Shown piece after piece: positions 35,001-46,475 of a DNA stretch of 64,000 bases. Each line of letters starts with the position of its first letter. The first letter of the stretch is position 1. The stretch is taken from contig JAZGTN010000044.1 of the NCBI GenBank assembly GCA_037783415.1, positions 1,302,001-1,366,000 of the forward strand, read 5' to 3'. Position numbers and translations under genes: made by a program. The DNA comes from Leptasterias polaris. Its lineage: Eukaryota; Echinodermata; Asteroidea; Forcipulatida; Asteriidae. The notes below the pieces were generated by a model that ran no database searches, was not told the DNA's origin, and saw only the letters and a program-made list of their open reading frames with translations.

Positions 35001-38000
35001 TGTCCTTTGCCTCAGTGCCCCTTGCTTTGATGCCCCTTTACCTTGGGGGACGTGCCCCTTGTCTTGGTGTCCTTTGCCTCAGTGCCCCTTGCTTTGATGC
35101 CCCTTTACTTTGGGGGACGTGCCCCTTGTCTTGGTGTCCTTTGCCTCAGTGCCCCTTGCTTTGATGCCCCTTTACCTTGGGGGACGTGCCCCTTGTCTTG
35201 GTGTCCTTTCAGTGTTGTGACTACACTGGTCGGGGCTGGTCGGCACTAACCAGTTCTAAAAAATCCCGACCGGCTCTCAAGCAATGTTACGACATTGCCA
35301 ACCGGTACTTTTTGCTACTAATAAGCTTACAAACTAAGGAATTCTTCTTACGTAACTAAAAACTATCAAAATCAAAAGTGTTGTTAAATCTTGTCCTCGA
35401 CGATCGCGATTGATCATTTCTTGTTGTGTCATTTTTATTTCAAGTTGACTGTTTGATGCAGCGATGTTTCCCCTTTCCATGTTAGCAGAAAAAACAAATA
35501 TTCTCACAGCGTCTGATTGCTGCCGCATCCTTTGAGTAAATCATTAGAAAAACCTAGGAACCAGACGATAGTAGAACGTATAGCTCTATGTTACGCATCA
35601 GTACACGTAGCCAGACTTCCTCCTTTTGATGCATGTGTTTTATTTTTTATCTAACTCACCAAGTTGTGAGCACACACATGTCGTTCGTTCACGCGGCGGT
35701 GTTTATTTTTCTTGTCGATTGTACCACAGATACGACGCTCATTAGAACCCTCGCTTCACGCCACTCCGCCATACCAGTTCACAAATCGTTCTCCACTGTT
35801 TCTTCATTATTTTTGTCACATTTATGTGTTCACGAGGGAGATATAGACAAGAAAATTATTTTCTTACGGAAGTATGAAGAAACTGCGCAAACCACATTGA
35901 CTTCTACTGGGTACTTGACTCCACTGCACATTAGACTTGTTAAAAGTCCATCAATTTTTAAAGGTTTCTGCGTTCAGCGCTCGCACACCAAATGTATCGC
36001 GATCTTCTGTCCCCATTTTTCTCACTGGATTTACACGTTTCACACGGGTCGACTTTTTGGTTTTTCCGGCAAAAACCAGAGGAATCACATCCCTGGATCA
36101 TTCTATGTTTTCTTAATACTAACTTACCTTATTAAGTTGCAAGAATTTTACACAACTTACATGAATTTTACACAACTTACATTTAATAAATAATAAATAC
36201 TTTATTTGATTAAATTTGACACTCGTCTCATTTCACTTGTCAGCTCCAGATATATGAAGGATATTTGGAATTTGTGAGGTATAAGCAGGCTGGGTATAAG
36301 CACTTGATATATGGCTCAACATGTGTACTTCTAATTCAGCAAAATACATTGTATGTTGTTAGTGTCTAGAACCCATAAAATATGTATTTTTAAGGGTGTA
36401 AAATGTAAACATTTTCGGGGCCACCCCCTTTGGACCCCTGATGAACGACTCGCGCAAGCGCTCGGTACCTCGCTTAGCTCGCTCCTCTGTGAAAATTAAC
36501 CGGTTCTTAAAAACTTCTGGTCACAACACTGTGTCCTTTGCCTCAGTGCCCCTTGCTTTGATGCCCCTTTACCTTGGTGCCCCTTGTCTAAATGCCCCTT
36601 GCTTTGATGCCCCTTGCCTTTGTGCCCCTTGTCTTAGTGCCCCTTGCCTAGGTGCCCCTTGTCTTGATGTCTTTTGCCTCAGTGCCCCTTGCTTTGATGC
36701 CCCTTTACCTTGGTGCCCCTTGCTTTGGTGCCCCTTGCCTTGGTGCCCCTTGCTTTAGTGCCTCTTGTCTTGGTGCCCTTTGCCTTGGTGCCCCTTGTCT
36801 TAGTGCCCCTTTACCTTGGTGCCCCTTGCCTTGGTGCCCCTTACCTTGGTGCCCCTTGTCTTAGTGCCCCTTGCCTTAGTGCCCCTTGCCTTGGTGCCCT
36901 TTGCCTCGGTGCCCCTTGCTTTGATGCCCCTTTACCTTGATGCCCCTTTACCTTGGTGCCCCTTGCTCTGGTGCCTCTTGCCTTGGTTCCCCTTGTCTTG
37001 GTGCCCCTTGCCTTGGTGACCCTTGCCTTGGTGACCCTTGCCTTGGTGCCCCTTGCTTTGGTGACCCTTACCTTGGTGCCCCTTGCTTTGGTGACCCTTA
37101 CCTTGGTGCCCACTATATTCCAATTCAAATTTCACTCATAGTGGCCAGTGCCCTTCACCAAGAACAAAATGCCTTGCCCCATTCAACAATGACACATCCG
37201 GCCTGAGGTAGGCCCCAGTTTTGACAATCAGAAGGTAAATTGTAAAACCACCCAGCCATCTCAAAGCAAAGGCGATCTGCTCCCACACCATGTAAAAATC
37301 TCTTGGAGGTTGTGAGCCGATCTGGAACATGTTTTTAACAACTTAATGTTTCTGAAAGTATGCTCTGACATTAGTTTCTATACTTATGTCCCACCATGCA
37401 ACGTTTCAAACCCCACAAGTAAACCACGAATTTCCATGTTGTTGGTTTTTTCTGCAGAAAGCTGCGAATCGGCTCTCCAGACTGCAAGAGACTTTCTATG
37501 GGGGCGTCTGTGTAATAACGGCTGATAATGAGATAGCTGATTTGGCATACTCCAGCGCTAAACTGAATTGTCACACAGATACAACATACTTTACCCAGCC
37601 TGCAGGGTAAGTGCATTAGTGGAAAAACTCTTAAAATTCTCTTTTTCTCCCCCAAAAATTTGAAAGGCTTTTCAGAATATAAATACTATATATATATAAA
37701 TATAGCCTTAAATATAGTTCCTTTTAGCATCATTCTACTTCAAAAAGGTTAAACTTTTTTTTTCCTAGTTTTACATTTGCTAATGACAGGATTCGAACTG
37801 GCCTCTTGTCGCTCAGCGGTTTAGTGGTAAGACTAATGACAGGATTCGAACTGGCCTCTTGTCGCTCAGCGGTTTAGTGGTAAGACTAATGACAGGATTC
37901 GAACTGGCCTCTTGTCGCTCAGCGGTTTAGTGGTAAGACTAATGACAGGATTCGAACTGGCCTCTTGTCGCTCAGCGGTTTAGTGGTAAGACTAATGACA

Positions 38001-41000
38001 GGATTCGAACTGGCCTCTTGTCGCTCAGCGGTTTAGTGGTAAGACTAATGACAGGATTCGAACTGGCCTCTTGTCGCTCAGCGGTTTAGTGGTAAGACTA
38101 ATGACAGGATTCGAACTGGCCTCTTGTCGCTCAGCGGTTTAGTGGTAAGACATCTTGGCCCAATTTCATGGCAAAGAATCGGCGCTTACATAATCAGGGA
38201 ATTTCGCGCTTACATCAAGCGTATTTCACGGGTTAGCAGGGAATTTTTGCTTGTGCGCTTGCGTAGTCCACGTTAGTAGGCATTCTACGCTTACACAGCT
38301 AGCGCAGAAATTCGACGCTTGCTCGGTAAGCGGTGCAATGGTGATCGCAAGCGACGAATTCGGCCGTAAGCAGAGCCATGAAATTGGGCCCTGCTCTGGA
38401 ATGGCAGGGGTCGTAGGTCCGAATCCCAGCAGAGTAGTATGTTCCACAGGACTTTGGGGAAAGCAATGAGCCTTTACCACACTTCGGTGTAGGGTAAACC
38501 CCACCCCCCTTCTCCCCCAAAAAAGAAGTTTTATTGCATCAACCTCACAACTGAGTAAGCCATTTGAGAGTTAGATTTGAATATTGTCTAGTACAATGAC
38601 ACGTTTACCCACAAGCTACTGGATAAACCCACAGACTATAGACCATGTTACCTTTGTTTACATATATAGTGACCAAGTACATTCTAATGCATTTCCTGAC
38701 AGGCAAGATACCACACAGGCCATATGGGAAAATTTACATTTTGTGTCATAATTTTCACATAAATTCAAGAGTTACAAAAGCAACAGCTGTACAGCTTTTG
38801 AGATGTCCCCCCTTTCTTCAAATCAAAAGTTGAGACATATCAGACGGTGCAATCTCCATAAAACATAATATTTATTGTATTCTTCCATTGAGCTGTGTAC
38901 AAACTGTGCCTGCAGGAAGTCCAGGCTCTGTGGCTCTTTTGTAAACATGTGAGGTCACAGGTCACATGGTCTATAGAGAAAGTTGCTATGTCAAATGGTT
39001 CAGTGCAAGCTTTTGTTTTTAGCAACCTCCAGATAAGCAAGCCCTGGTACCATAATAGATCGATCCATTAAGCCCCGCCTCCTTACGAGTTGACCAATCA
39101 CAGCCGCGAAACCCGATCACCATTAGTGCAAAGATCACCAAACGGCTCAAATGGTGATCGGTCAATGAGAAATGGGCGTGGCTTAATGGATCGGTGTATT
39201 GTGGCCTACACATTCATTCAGAATTGTTTATGGGTGTAATTCTGCCTCTTACATAACTACGCAAAAGCTTGCCTCAAATCATGTGTCATAGCAAGTGTCG
39301 ATATATAGTCACGAGTTCAAATTGAAGCGGTAACTTGTGACTAAGCAAGTCATTGTACCAGACATTATTCAAATCTAACTTGCAAATGGTTTGTTCATAG
39401 AGCTACACATGACCAAGAGCACGTGTCCAATCAACCTTTAGATTCTTGTCGTTACTTTTATTATTTATTCATAAATACCTGGGACAGTTTATTCATTCTG
39501 ATTGGTCGAGAGGACATCACGTGGCCATGTTTAAAACGTTTGATATAAACACGGCTAGAAGTGTTTAAAAACAATTTGCACAACGCGGAACGCACATTCA
39601 GTTATGATACGCGCACTTCCATTTTGGGAGTCAAACTATACACTAGAATCATAGAGTTGACTCCCAAACTGGAAGGGCGCGCATCTTATTCGAACGTGCG
39701 TTCCGCGTTGTGCAGTGGGTCTAGAAATTTAACGCAGAATCGAAAGTGAGCTGCAGACGACCGAAGGGGCAAAAATGTCCGATTTGTTCTCAACTTTTTA
39801 CAGGTTTTTGTCTATATTTTCAAGGGGAAGATATTTATGAATGGGAATTCAAAGTGTGTTGAATCGGTTTTAAACCAGTGGTTTAAACCCAACGAGGACT
39901 GGTTCTTGATCATTTTACCTCAACTTCGTCTCGGTAAAGTTATCAAGAACCAGGCCTCGGCAGGTTTAAACCACTAGTTTAAAACCTCTTCATCACACAT
40001 TGATTCCCTTATTCTCTACAGAGCCATGTTGTTTACATGCTTCAAGCATGACGGACTTGGAGGGGATAATCCTTTGGTTGACGGCTTCCACGCTGCAGCC
40101 AAACTGAAGGAGACTTATCCAGAACACTACCAAGCTCTAAGCACCATACCACTGTCTGCATGGTACAGGGACAAAGAACGACACATGGAGATGCACTTCA
40201 CAACGCTCAACCATGATCCTGTGACTGGGAAGCTGATGATGATCAGGTAAAAGGTTCTGAACAATCTACACGGGCTTCCCATTAGTTTCAGAGTTCAGTA
40301 CAAGATCAACCTCCTGACATTCAAAGCACTTCATGGTTCAGCCCCTCCCTACATACAGAGCATGCTTCAGCACCGGTATGTCAGACCAGGTCTGAGGTCA
40401 TCGGGCAGCATGCTGTTTGTTCCCCGGACTCGCCTTGTCACTTATGGCAATAGGGCCTTTTCTAACATTGCCCCCGCCTCTGGAACTCTCTGCCTAAATA
40501 TCTTAGAGACACACATGACATTTCCCACTTCCAACAGTCTCTTAAAACACATCTTTTCAGATTGGCGTATGAACATCTCTGAGAATTTCTGTGATTGACC
40601 TAGACCGGTGCCTTTGAATGTTTAACAGATAATTTGCACCCTACAAATGCTGTGTGTTATTGTTATTATTTATTAAAAGGTGGTGAATTATTAATTTGAT
40701 TGCATATATTTTGTAGCGTGTCATGGCCGAGTGGTTTAGATCATCGGATTCAAGTTCTGACGGTTTAGTCATCGGGGTGTGGGTTCGAGTCCCGGTCGTG
40801 ACGCTTGTGTCCTTGAGCAAGACACTTCGCTATAATTGCTTCTCTTCACCCAGGGGTAAAATGGGTACCTGCGAGGGTAGAGGTTGATATTGTGTTTGAA
40901 AAAGCCTTCGGAGCGCCACCACGGCAGCTCGGGCTGTATATACTCCCCAGGGAGCTGAGAAAGATTAAAGGAATGTTATTGGCCCAATGACCAGGGCACT

Positions 41001-41050
41001 AATGTAAAGCGCATTGAGACGTTATTGTGAAATGCGCTATATAAGAACTG

Positions 41051-41096
<46 letters not shown>

Positions 41097-41816
41097 CGAT
41101 ACATTATTCGGAGCGGAAACCCCAAGTCAGCGGAGCTGTAATGCTTTATGGCTCAATGATTTTTTTTAAATATCGCCTTCTGCCGCCCAGTTGTTGTGTA
41201 GTGTTGTTGGTAGACTAGCCTTAGGGAAATCTGAATGAATTTGACAGCCAGTTTAGTATGCGACAAACTGGTGCCCATCCTCCTTTATCCCTCGTGCAAT
41301 AACACATCACAATCTTAAATTTCAAACGTTAATTATAAATTGTATCGTCCAGTCCCCAGGTTTTTTTCTTGTCTTATGTACATATCACTTTTTAGTTAGT
41401 TTTCTTGTATTGTACATATCCCTAAAACTGATTTAAATGTTTTTAATGTTTCTGTATGCAAACATTTTAATTAGCCTTTTTGGGATATAATAAAGATTGA
41501 ATTGAATTGAATTAAATGTCTTCATCCTAACCCTTGCTGCAGGTACAATAACTCAGACAGGGCTCCTCTGTCCCACCTATCACCCGATGACATTGATCGA
41601 TTCTACGCAGCGCACCAGGCGTTTGCCGCGATCCTCCAGAGTCCAGCCAGCGAGTTTGTGGTCAAACTCAACCCTGGGAGGCTGATGCTGATTGATAACT
41701 GGCGGTGTCTACATGGCCGCATTGGTTTCACTGGACATCGTATGATGACCTCTTGCTACTTACAGCGTGACGAGATAAACAGTAAAATCAAGACCATTCT
41801 AGGGGTCAAAGATTAA
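32020..41816 (+). CDS. TMLHE: Trimethyllysine dioxygenase, TMLHE-like (6 exons, 379 aa)
   Basis: Exons 32020-32138, 32610-32725, 34228-34484, 37458-37606, 40022-40246 and 41543-41816 splice at GT/AG sites with consistent phases. The enzyme is an Fe(II)/2-oxoglutarate dioxygenase that hydroxylates trimethyllysine, the first step of carnitine synthesis, normally in mitochondria. Evidence: SYVWLRDHCRCAEC gives Cys39, Cys41 and Cys44, which with His83 (WPDGH) form the N-terminal zinc site of the TMLHE/BBOX family. CHTDTTYFTQPAG gives the iron ligands His203 and Asp205. DNWRCLHGR supplies His346 and GHR the 2-oxoglutarate-binding Arg355. HTDTTYF and YVWLRDHC favour TMLHE over gamma-butyrobetaine hydroxylase. 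The protein is about 40 residues shorter at the N-terminus than the human enzyme, with an in-frame TAG 9 bases before the ATG, so no clear mitochondrial presequence is visible. Confidence 0.9.
32284..32545 (+). mobile_element. Degenerate tRNA-derived SINE in TMLHE intron 1
   Basis: The head has box A-like GGCCAAAGCGGTTAAG and box B GGGTTCGAGTCCC. The body matches (cttgtgtcctt, ttgcttctcttcatccagg, gtatactcc) but the 3' tail is lost. Confidence 0.7.
32743..33520 (+). repeat. 16-bp minisatellite in TMLHE intron 2
   Basis: About 48 copies of the unit CACCCCTATGTTCCGA, with frequent C/T and G/T variants and a few one-base indels. Open frames across it (HPYVPTPLCSDTPMFR-like) arise from repetition and are not genes. 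Confidence 0.9.
33529..33552. repeat. Short interstitial telomere-like repeat
   Basis: Three and a half CCCTAA units lie directly after the 16-bp minisatellite. (TTAGGG)n is the metazoan telomere repeat. Confidence 0.8.
34583..37110 (+). repeat. CCTTGCC minisatellite in TMLHE intron 3, split by a hAT insertion
   Basis: The basic unit is about 16-17 bp (TGCCCCTTGCCTTGGTG). In the left block (34583-35209) it is organised as a 67-bp higher-order unit containing TTGGGGGACGTGCCCCTTG, repeated about seven times with one variant carrying an extra AAAG. The right block (36532-37110) is mostly simple 16-17-bp units. The blocks are one array interrupted by the element at 35210-36531. The open frames through it on both strands are artefacts. 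Confidence 0.9.
35210..36531. mobile_element. Non-autonomous hAT element with 8-bp target duplication
   Basis: The ends CAGTGTTGTGAC and GTCACAACACTG are inverted and begin with the hAT signature CAGTG. Subterminal AACC(A/G)GTTCT(A/T)AAAAA blocks are also shared. TGTCCTTT occurs at 35202-35209 and 36532-36539, a perfect 8-bp target duplication within the minisatellite. The 1,322-bp interior has a 186-codon open frame (35633-36193) without a transposase domain. Confidence 0.92.
37779..38150 (+). repeat. Seven tandem 53-bp units built from half of a tRNA-like SINE head
   Basis: The unit begins CTAATGACAGGATTCGAACT and ends CGCTCAGCGGTTTAGTGGT plus aaga. The copies are essentially identical. 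Each contains a box A-like TCGCTCAGCGG on the plus strand and a box B-like GTTCGAATCC on the minus strand. The last unit continues into a MITE, after which the other half of the tRNA-like head appears (see 38157). Confidence 0.9.
38157..38392. mobile_element. GGCCCAATTTCATGGC MITE inserted in a tRNA-like SINE head
   Basis: Ends GGCCCAATTTCATGGC and GCCATGAAATTGGGCC are perfect inverted repeats. The interior is made of CGCTTAC/GTAAGCG-like motifs. Left flank supplies box A (TCGCTCAGCGGTTTAGTGG) and right flank (38393-38480) supplies box B (GGTCCGAATCCC), so the MITE splits one SINE head. Confidence 0.85.
38637..38974. mobile_element. MITE with TATAGACCATG ends
   Basis: Left TATAGACCATGTTACC and right GGTCACATGGTCTATA are inverted. 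Copies occur at 42148-42488 and 56494-57219 (interrupted). A TA target duplication is likely. Non-coding. Confidence 0.85.
39047..39204. mobile_element. Short MITE with GATCCATTAAGCC ends
   Basis: Left CGATCCATTAAGCCCCGCC matches the complement of right GGCGTGGCTTAATGGATCG. About 158 bp, non-coding, in TMLHE intron 4. Confidence 0.8.
39576..39714. repeat. Foldback element, 139 bp
   Basis: TGCACAACGCGGAACGCAC pairs with GTGCGTTCCGCGTTGTGCA, and the arms continue through GCGCACTTCCATTTTGGGAG and its near complement. Almost the whole length folds on itself. Confidence 0.85.
39869..39988. repeat. Foldback element with TTTAAACCAGTGG arms
   Basis: TTTTAAACCAGTGGTTTAAAC and GTTTAAACCACTAGTTTAAAA are opposed, with inner arms CTGGTTCTTGAT and ATCAAGAACCAG. 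It ends 33 bases before TMLHE exon 5. Confidence 0.8.
40252..40625 (+). pseudogene. L2-like LINE reverse transcriptase C-terminus
   Basis: Translation in shifting frames gives LPISFRVQYKINLLTFKALH, APPYIQSMLQ, then VPRTRLVTYGNRAFS and SLLKHIFSDW. These correspond to the LHWLPV..RI.YK...LTYKAL, then L..P.TRLKTYG.RAFS, then FK..LKT.LF pattern of L2/CR1 LINEs. It begins six bases after TMLHE exon 5, so it was captured into intron 5. Confidence 0.8.
40718..41090 (+). mobile_element. tRNA-derived SINE, full length
   Basis: Nearly identical to 871-1230 through head, body and the GCGCTATATAAGAACTGG 3' signature, ending in a longer (TTA)n tail. In TMLHE intron 5. Confidence 0.88.
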
Positions 41817-42147
41817 AACTATGCCGCTAATCCATAATCAAAATGACTCTTGATAAAACAACTAAATTTCAACAATACTTGCCAGCACCCCAAAACTCAA
41901 GAACTCATAGGCGGACAAATCAAAATCCCAGAGTTTCATTGTAAAACTGAAAGAATGAAAAACAATTTGTTGCCTTACCTTCTGTCCGTAATTTTAACAC
42001 TAGTTGATTGTTGCTCCTTTTTTAATACATTTTTTTTTAGCGTGTGCAATTTGACCTTTTTTGTTTTGTTTCAAATTGTTGTTTTTTTCAATGTGGTTTC
42101 TTAATCTTTTTAAATACTCTTATTGTTGGCATTTTTTGTGTGTGGTG

Positions 42148-42488
42148 TATAGACGATGTGACCTGTGACATCACGTTTACAAAAGAGCCACAGAGCCTTG
42201 ACTTCCTGCAGGCACATTTGTACACAGATCAATGGAAGAAAACAACAAATCTTATGTTTTATGGAGATTGCAGTGTCTGATTTTTCTCAACTTTTGATAT
42301 GAAGAAAGGGGGTGGGGGGACATCTCATAAGCTGTACAGCTGTTGCTTTTGTAAATTTTGAATTTATGTGAAAATTTGACACAAAATGTAAATTTTCCCA
42401 TATAGCCCGTGTAGTATCTTGCCTGGCAGGAAACGCTTTAGAATGTACGAGGCCACCACTCTGTAAAACAAAGGTAACATGGTGTATA
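42148..42488. mobile_element. TATAGACC-family MITE copy
   Basis: Opposite orientation to 38637-38974, with matching internal AAAAGAGCCACAGAGCCTTG and TTACATTTTGTG-complement blocks. It provides an uninterrupted version (cttgcctggcaggaaacg) of the site that carries an insertion at 56774. Confidence 0.8.
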
Positions 42489-42608
42489 CATGATTGGTTT
42501 GCTCCATTAAAAACTTGGGCTGTTGTATACTACGCTTTTACTACCCAAGTCTCCCCCAGGGCTTTATTAAGTAAACAATCTCCCCACTGAGTTAACCCTG
42601 ATAAGTGG

Positions 42609-42885
42609 GGTGTCGTGGCCGAGCGAATAAGTACACCGAACTCAAGTTCTGGTGTTTCTGTTCAGCAGAGTGTGGGTTCGAGTCCTGGTCGTGACACTTG
42701 TGTCCCTGAGCAAGACACTTAACTATAATTGCTTCTCTCCACCTATATTGCTGTATACTCCCCAGGGAGCTGAGATGGTTTAAGGATTGAAACAAATGGC
42801 CCAGTGACCAGGGGTAATAATATGCGCCTCGGAATAGGCTACCTAGATAGATGGCGCTTTATAAATGCTTGATATTATTATTATA
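42609..42885 (+). mobile_element. tRNA-derived SINE, internally deleted
   Basis: Head GTGTCGTGGCCGAGCG and box B GGGTTCGAGTCC are present. The body lacks the middle block, and the end reads GGCGCTTTATAAATGCTTG with a TTA tail. Confidence 0.75.
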
Positions 42886-42889
42886 AGAC

Positions 42890-45540
42890 ATATATTATAT
42901 TCTCAAGCTTGCTCTATATATTAATTAATTATACACATTTTTCAGTTGCTACTAGGGTTTAATATCATGCTATCAAAATCGGTTTGGTTATTTCAATGTC
43001 AATCTAAAACTCATTTAATAGGCTAGTTCTTTATAAGTTTTTTTTGCCAGTGGGTTATATTTTGTTTCTTAATCTTATCTCATGTTTGTCTTGTTCAGGG
43101 ATGTGATAGGCTGTTGAAAAAAAAACTAAAACTAAACTGTGAGCGCAAAAGCTTGCGAGCGTGAAGCCTACTAATGTACATGTATCTTTGTTTTAAAAAC
43201 CTTAGTCCACATCTGGGGCATTTTATATGGTTTCATCTTTATGTTATTACGAGTTTGATCTTAATGTTAAAATAAAAATAAAAATAATAACGATAATAAT
43301 ATTGTTTATTTTATTATTTTTTTTGGGGGGGGCGGGGCAAAAAAAATACACACCACCCCGGATTTCCGAAAAAAACAAAACATGTAGAAATCACCTACCT
43401 GCTGTTTGTTTTGTTTTTGTATAAAGACGGGTCTTCAGATACGCTTTTCGGAGACCTCCATCCACGCACTTTCTATGTGCAAGTTATTGCTTTGTAAAAT
43501 GTAGTACCTATATTTTTTGGTTATTCAGCAGGACACTTTCAGGAAGTTTAACACACATTTTCAGTCGCCCTAAAACAGTGACTTTAAGAGCATTAAGAAT
43601 TGTTTATATAAGAAGTCGTGTACTTTTGTGGTCAAAATGAATGGGTTTGGAGTGTATGTCCGTATGCCTGGTAACACATGTCTTCCCATCAACATTTTGG
43701 GGGTGAGAGAATTCATGTGTTTGTTTATTGGGGTGTTTGTTTGTCTTTTGCTTTTAAATTTTTAATGTTCCTATTGTATACATTTTTTGCTGTATTTTTA
43801 TATTTTTATATTTGAATAAACCAGTAATAATAATAATAATGTCATGTTGGTTGCCGAGTACCAGGGAGCTCTATAGCAAGCTCCTGAATCTAGAGTTCCT
43901 TGTGCACATGCAAGGAAGAAGTATTTTTCTAATCTATCATTGAAATTTGACCAAGAATTACCCCCCTTTGTTTGTGCCGGGTACGGTTGACCAAGGTCTT
44001 ACCCTATAGTCACGTTCGAAGCTTCGACTTCATTGTCGTGGCTCATCCGGACCAAACCCAAGTAAAACCAGCTCATGGAGCAATGTTCACTAGGGCTGAC
44101 CCAGGTGCATAACGTCACAACAAAACTTTCTCAATGGTCGCCATTTTTTAGGGTTCGCTAGGGCTGACCCAGGTGCATAACATCACAACAAAACTTTCTC
44201 AATGGTCGCCATTTTTTAGTTATTCGGCAGGAAACTTTCAGGACACACATTTTCACCCTAAAACAGTGACTTTAAGAGCATTAAGAATTATTTTTTATAT
44301 AAGATGACATTTACTTTTGTACTCTTAATGCATTGTATTTTGTTTACTTTAGAACTTTTATAAAATCTTTAGGTTTTAAGAGGTTTTTTCCCTAGCCAAT
44401 GTATTGTAATGGTATGTATTAAATTCTTTAAGAATATCTTTCCCTTTTTAATGCAGTTATGACAGTGTATCATGTGTTTTATTTACGGTTGGTTTGGTTG
44501 CGAGATAATAACTGTTGAGCGTGGCAATTGCCAACATCTTCAGAGACTAGTCACTGATGCCTTGGTGATAACTATAACTGAATTTTTTTTAAATGATTGA
44601 GCGTCAAGTTTTGTAATAATTCAAAAAAAAAAAATGCAAAATCAAGTTGGGAAAAGCCTTGTGGCTTCGCCACTCGTGCATGCGCATGTGGTCTCCCTTT
44701 CCCTGTGCTTTGGGGCTATACCTAGCTTTGCCTAGGCCACGAAAGCCTTGAGGAAAGGCTAGAGAGGAAGTGGCCTGAGGGTATTGGGGACCTAAGTCTA
44801 AGGGGTGCTGGTCATGCGAGTGTCATGGGGAAATCTGTTCCCTGGAGATTCTGTCCCCTGTATGAGAATTTAACTTGGGCTGAAGGAGAATAATTCAAAA
44901 TAGGGAGCTATCAGAAGAAGTTTGTGTACAGTACGCTGTATGAGGGGACAGAAGGGACAGAATCTCCTGCCACATGGGCTCTTTTAGGAGCCTTCATCAC
45001 TGAAGAGTTTTTCCCTGGAATTTTTTGTCTTTGATATTTAATTTGTCCAATAAATGATTGATGGAATTTGCCACAGCACTTTTGGTCTTTATTCAAGTGT
45101 TGTCTAATGTCAGGTTTTTCAGTGGCAAACAATTCTCATTTTCACATGTGAGACCCTACTCCAAAAACAGAAATAGTGAAGTGATATTAAAAGTGGAAAA
45201 TAACCCCCAAAATTTGCCTTGCTGTCAATGATGTGATTTCTAAAACAGTACATATGTTAAATAATAGTCGCCTTATAGGCCCTAATCAGGTGTTCATCTG
45301 CGTCTCTTATTCTCATCAAATCCAATTTCAGGAAATTTTGCAAGAAGTAAATTATTTTGGCTTATAGCATCACATAGTTCTAAAATGTAATTTTTTTTTC
45401 TTTTTTCCCTTTCAGTGAAGAATGTGTGGTAAACTTAAAACACCTTTTTTTATTGTGAGTTTACAATTTGTGAAAAAAAAAAAAAAGCTGTTGCAAACTT
45501 CTAATCAACTAAAATGACCTATGGTATAAATGCAAACAGT
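42890..45540. other. Intergenic repeats downstream of TMLHE
   Basis: No gene recognised. A 67-bp near-perfect tandem duplication (ctagggctgacccaggtgc) spans 44091-44217. A separate direct repeat of about 95 bp links 43521-43625 with 44218-44310 (gtgactttaagagcattaag). A truncated hAT-like element begins at 43098. Confidence 0.55.
43098..43420 (+). mobile_element. Truncated CAGGGATGTG hAT-like element
   Basis: The left end CAGGGATGTGATAGGCTG and the next 200 bases match 61882-62221, including aaagcttgcgagc and gaagcc(t/c)actaat. The right end is degraded. Confidence 0.65.
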
Positions 45541-45544
45541 TGTT

Positions 45545-45660
45545 AATGGCCTGACGTTTCGACCCTAGCAGAGTCTAGCTTTCTAGAAGGCTAAATGACA
45601 ACACAACACAAGCAGTCAAGTAGAAAGAAGTGAAAGGAGAAAAACAGAACACAGTGAGGC
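45545..45660 (-). mobile_element. 3' fragment of a Penelope-like element
   Basis: GGCCTGACGTTTCGACCCTA then gcagagtct is the reverse complement of the segment just after the GIY-YIG frame at about 61335-61365. Only the 3' untranslated part remains. Confidence 0.6.
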
Positions 45661-45674
45661 TAATTTAAAAATAG

Positions 45675-46045
45675 CGTGTCATGGCCGAGCGGAGAGCATC
45701 GAACTGAAGCTCTGGTGTTTCTGATCAGCAGAGTGTGGGTTCGAGTCCTGGTCGTGACACTTGTGTCCTTAAGCATGACACTTAACCATTATTGCTGCGT
45801 CCTTCGGATGGGACATAAAGCTGTTGGTCCCATGTGTTGTGTAATGCAGGTAAAAGAACCCAGTGCACTTATCGAAAAGAGAACGGGTTTGCCCCGGTGT
45901 TCCTGGTTTGATTGGCTGCATATTGCGCCAAAGCACCTTGTTAATGCTTCAAAAACGTAGCTCCACATTCCTTGCAGGAAAATACTAAAGCGCGCCTTGA
46001 GTGTCACTGAATGACAGACATGAGCGCTATATAAGAAGCCATTAG
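45675..46045 (+). mobile_element. tRNA-derived SINE with an alternative body
   Basis: The tRNA-like head (GTGTCATGGCCGAGCG, box B GGGTTCGAGTCC) joins a body not shared with the other copies (ccttcggatgggacataaa, cagtgcacttatcgaaaag). The 3' end again has GCGCTATATAAGAAG. It is a second subfamily sharing head and tail. Confidence 0.8.
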
Positions 46046-46475
46046 GTATATATATATATGTATGTTTTATGTTTATATAAACAAATTACTTTAAAAATGT
46101 AGGAAAAAAAAATATAAAAATAAAGAGAGATCTGGTTCAAAGAAGATGATCAACAGCAATTCCTCACAAACCAAAGATTCGAGATTGACAAACCATTTCA
46201 TTCTTTACAAATTTATTACACTTCAGTGTTTAGCAATAATTATACCAGTAGATGAGAATGCGCTACATAAATCTAGGCAACCGTTTTCATCACAATTTTT
46301 TTTAAAGAAGATGGCAAGGGCAGAAAATTGTTTACTGCACTCAAAAAATGTCTGCTCAGTGGAAACAGAGGTTACCAGCCAAAATACAATGTATTGTACA
46401 TTGTTTTTACACTGGTCCCCAGCATATTTCTGCTGAGCGCTAACGTTTTGCTTAACATCTCGGAGATATTAGCAC

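Noticed and set aside
35633..36193. 186-codon frame inside the hAT element as a transposase
   Set aside because: It lacks the hAT dimerisation and catalytic motifs and is too short. The element is treated as non-autonomous.
34515..37206. Open frames rich in LGAPCL or GTKARVTKAR
   Set aside because: They come from the 16-17-bp minisatellite and its 67-bp higher-order form, which are interrupted by a hAT element.
37779..38150. CRISPR-like array of 53-bp repeats
   Set aside because: There are no unique spacers; the units are directly adjacent and contain tRNA-promoter-like sequence in a eukaryotic intron.
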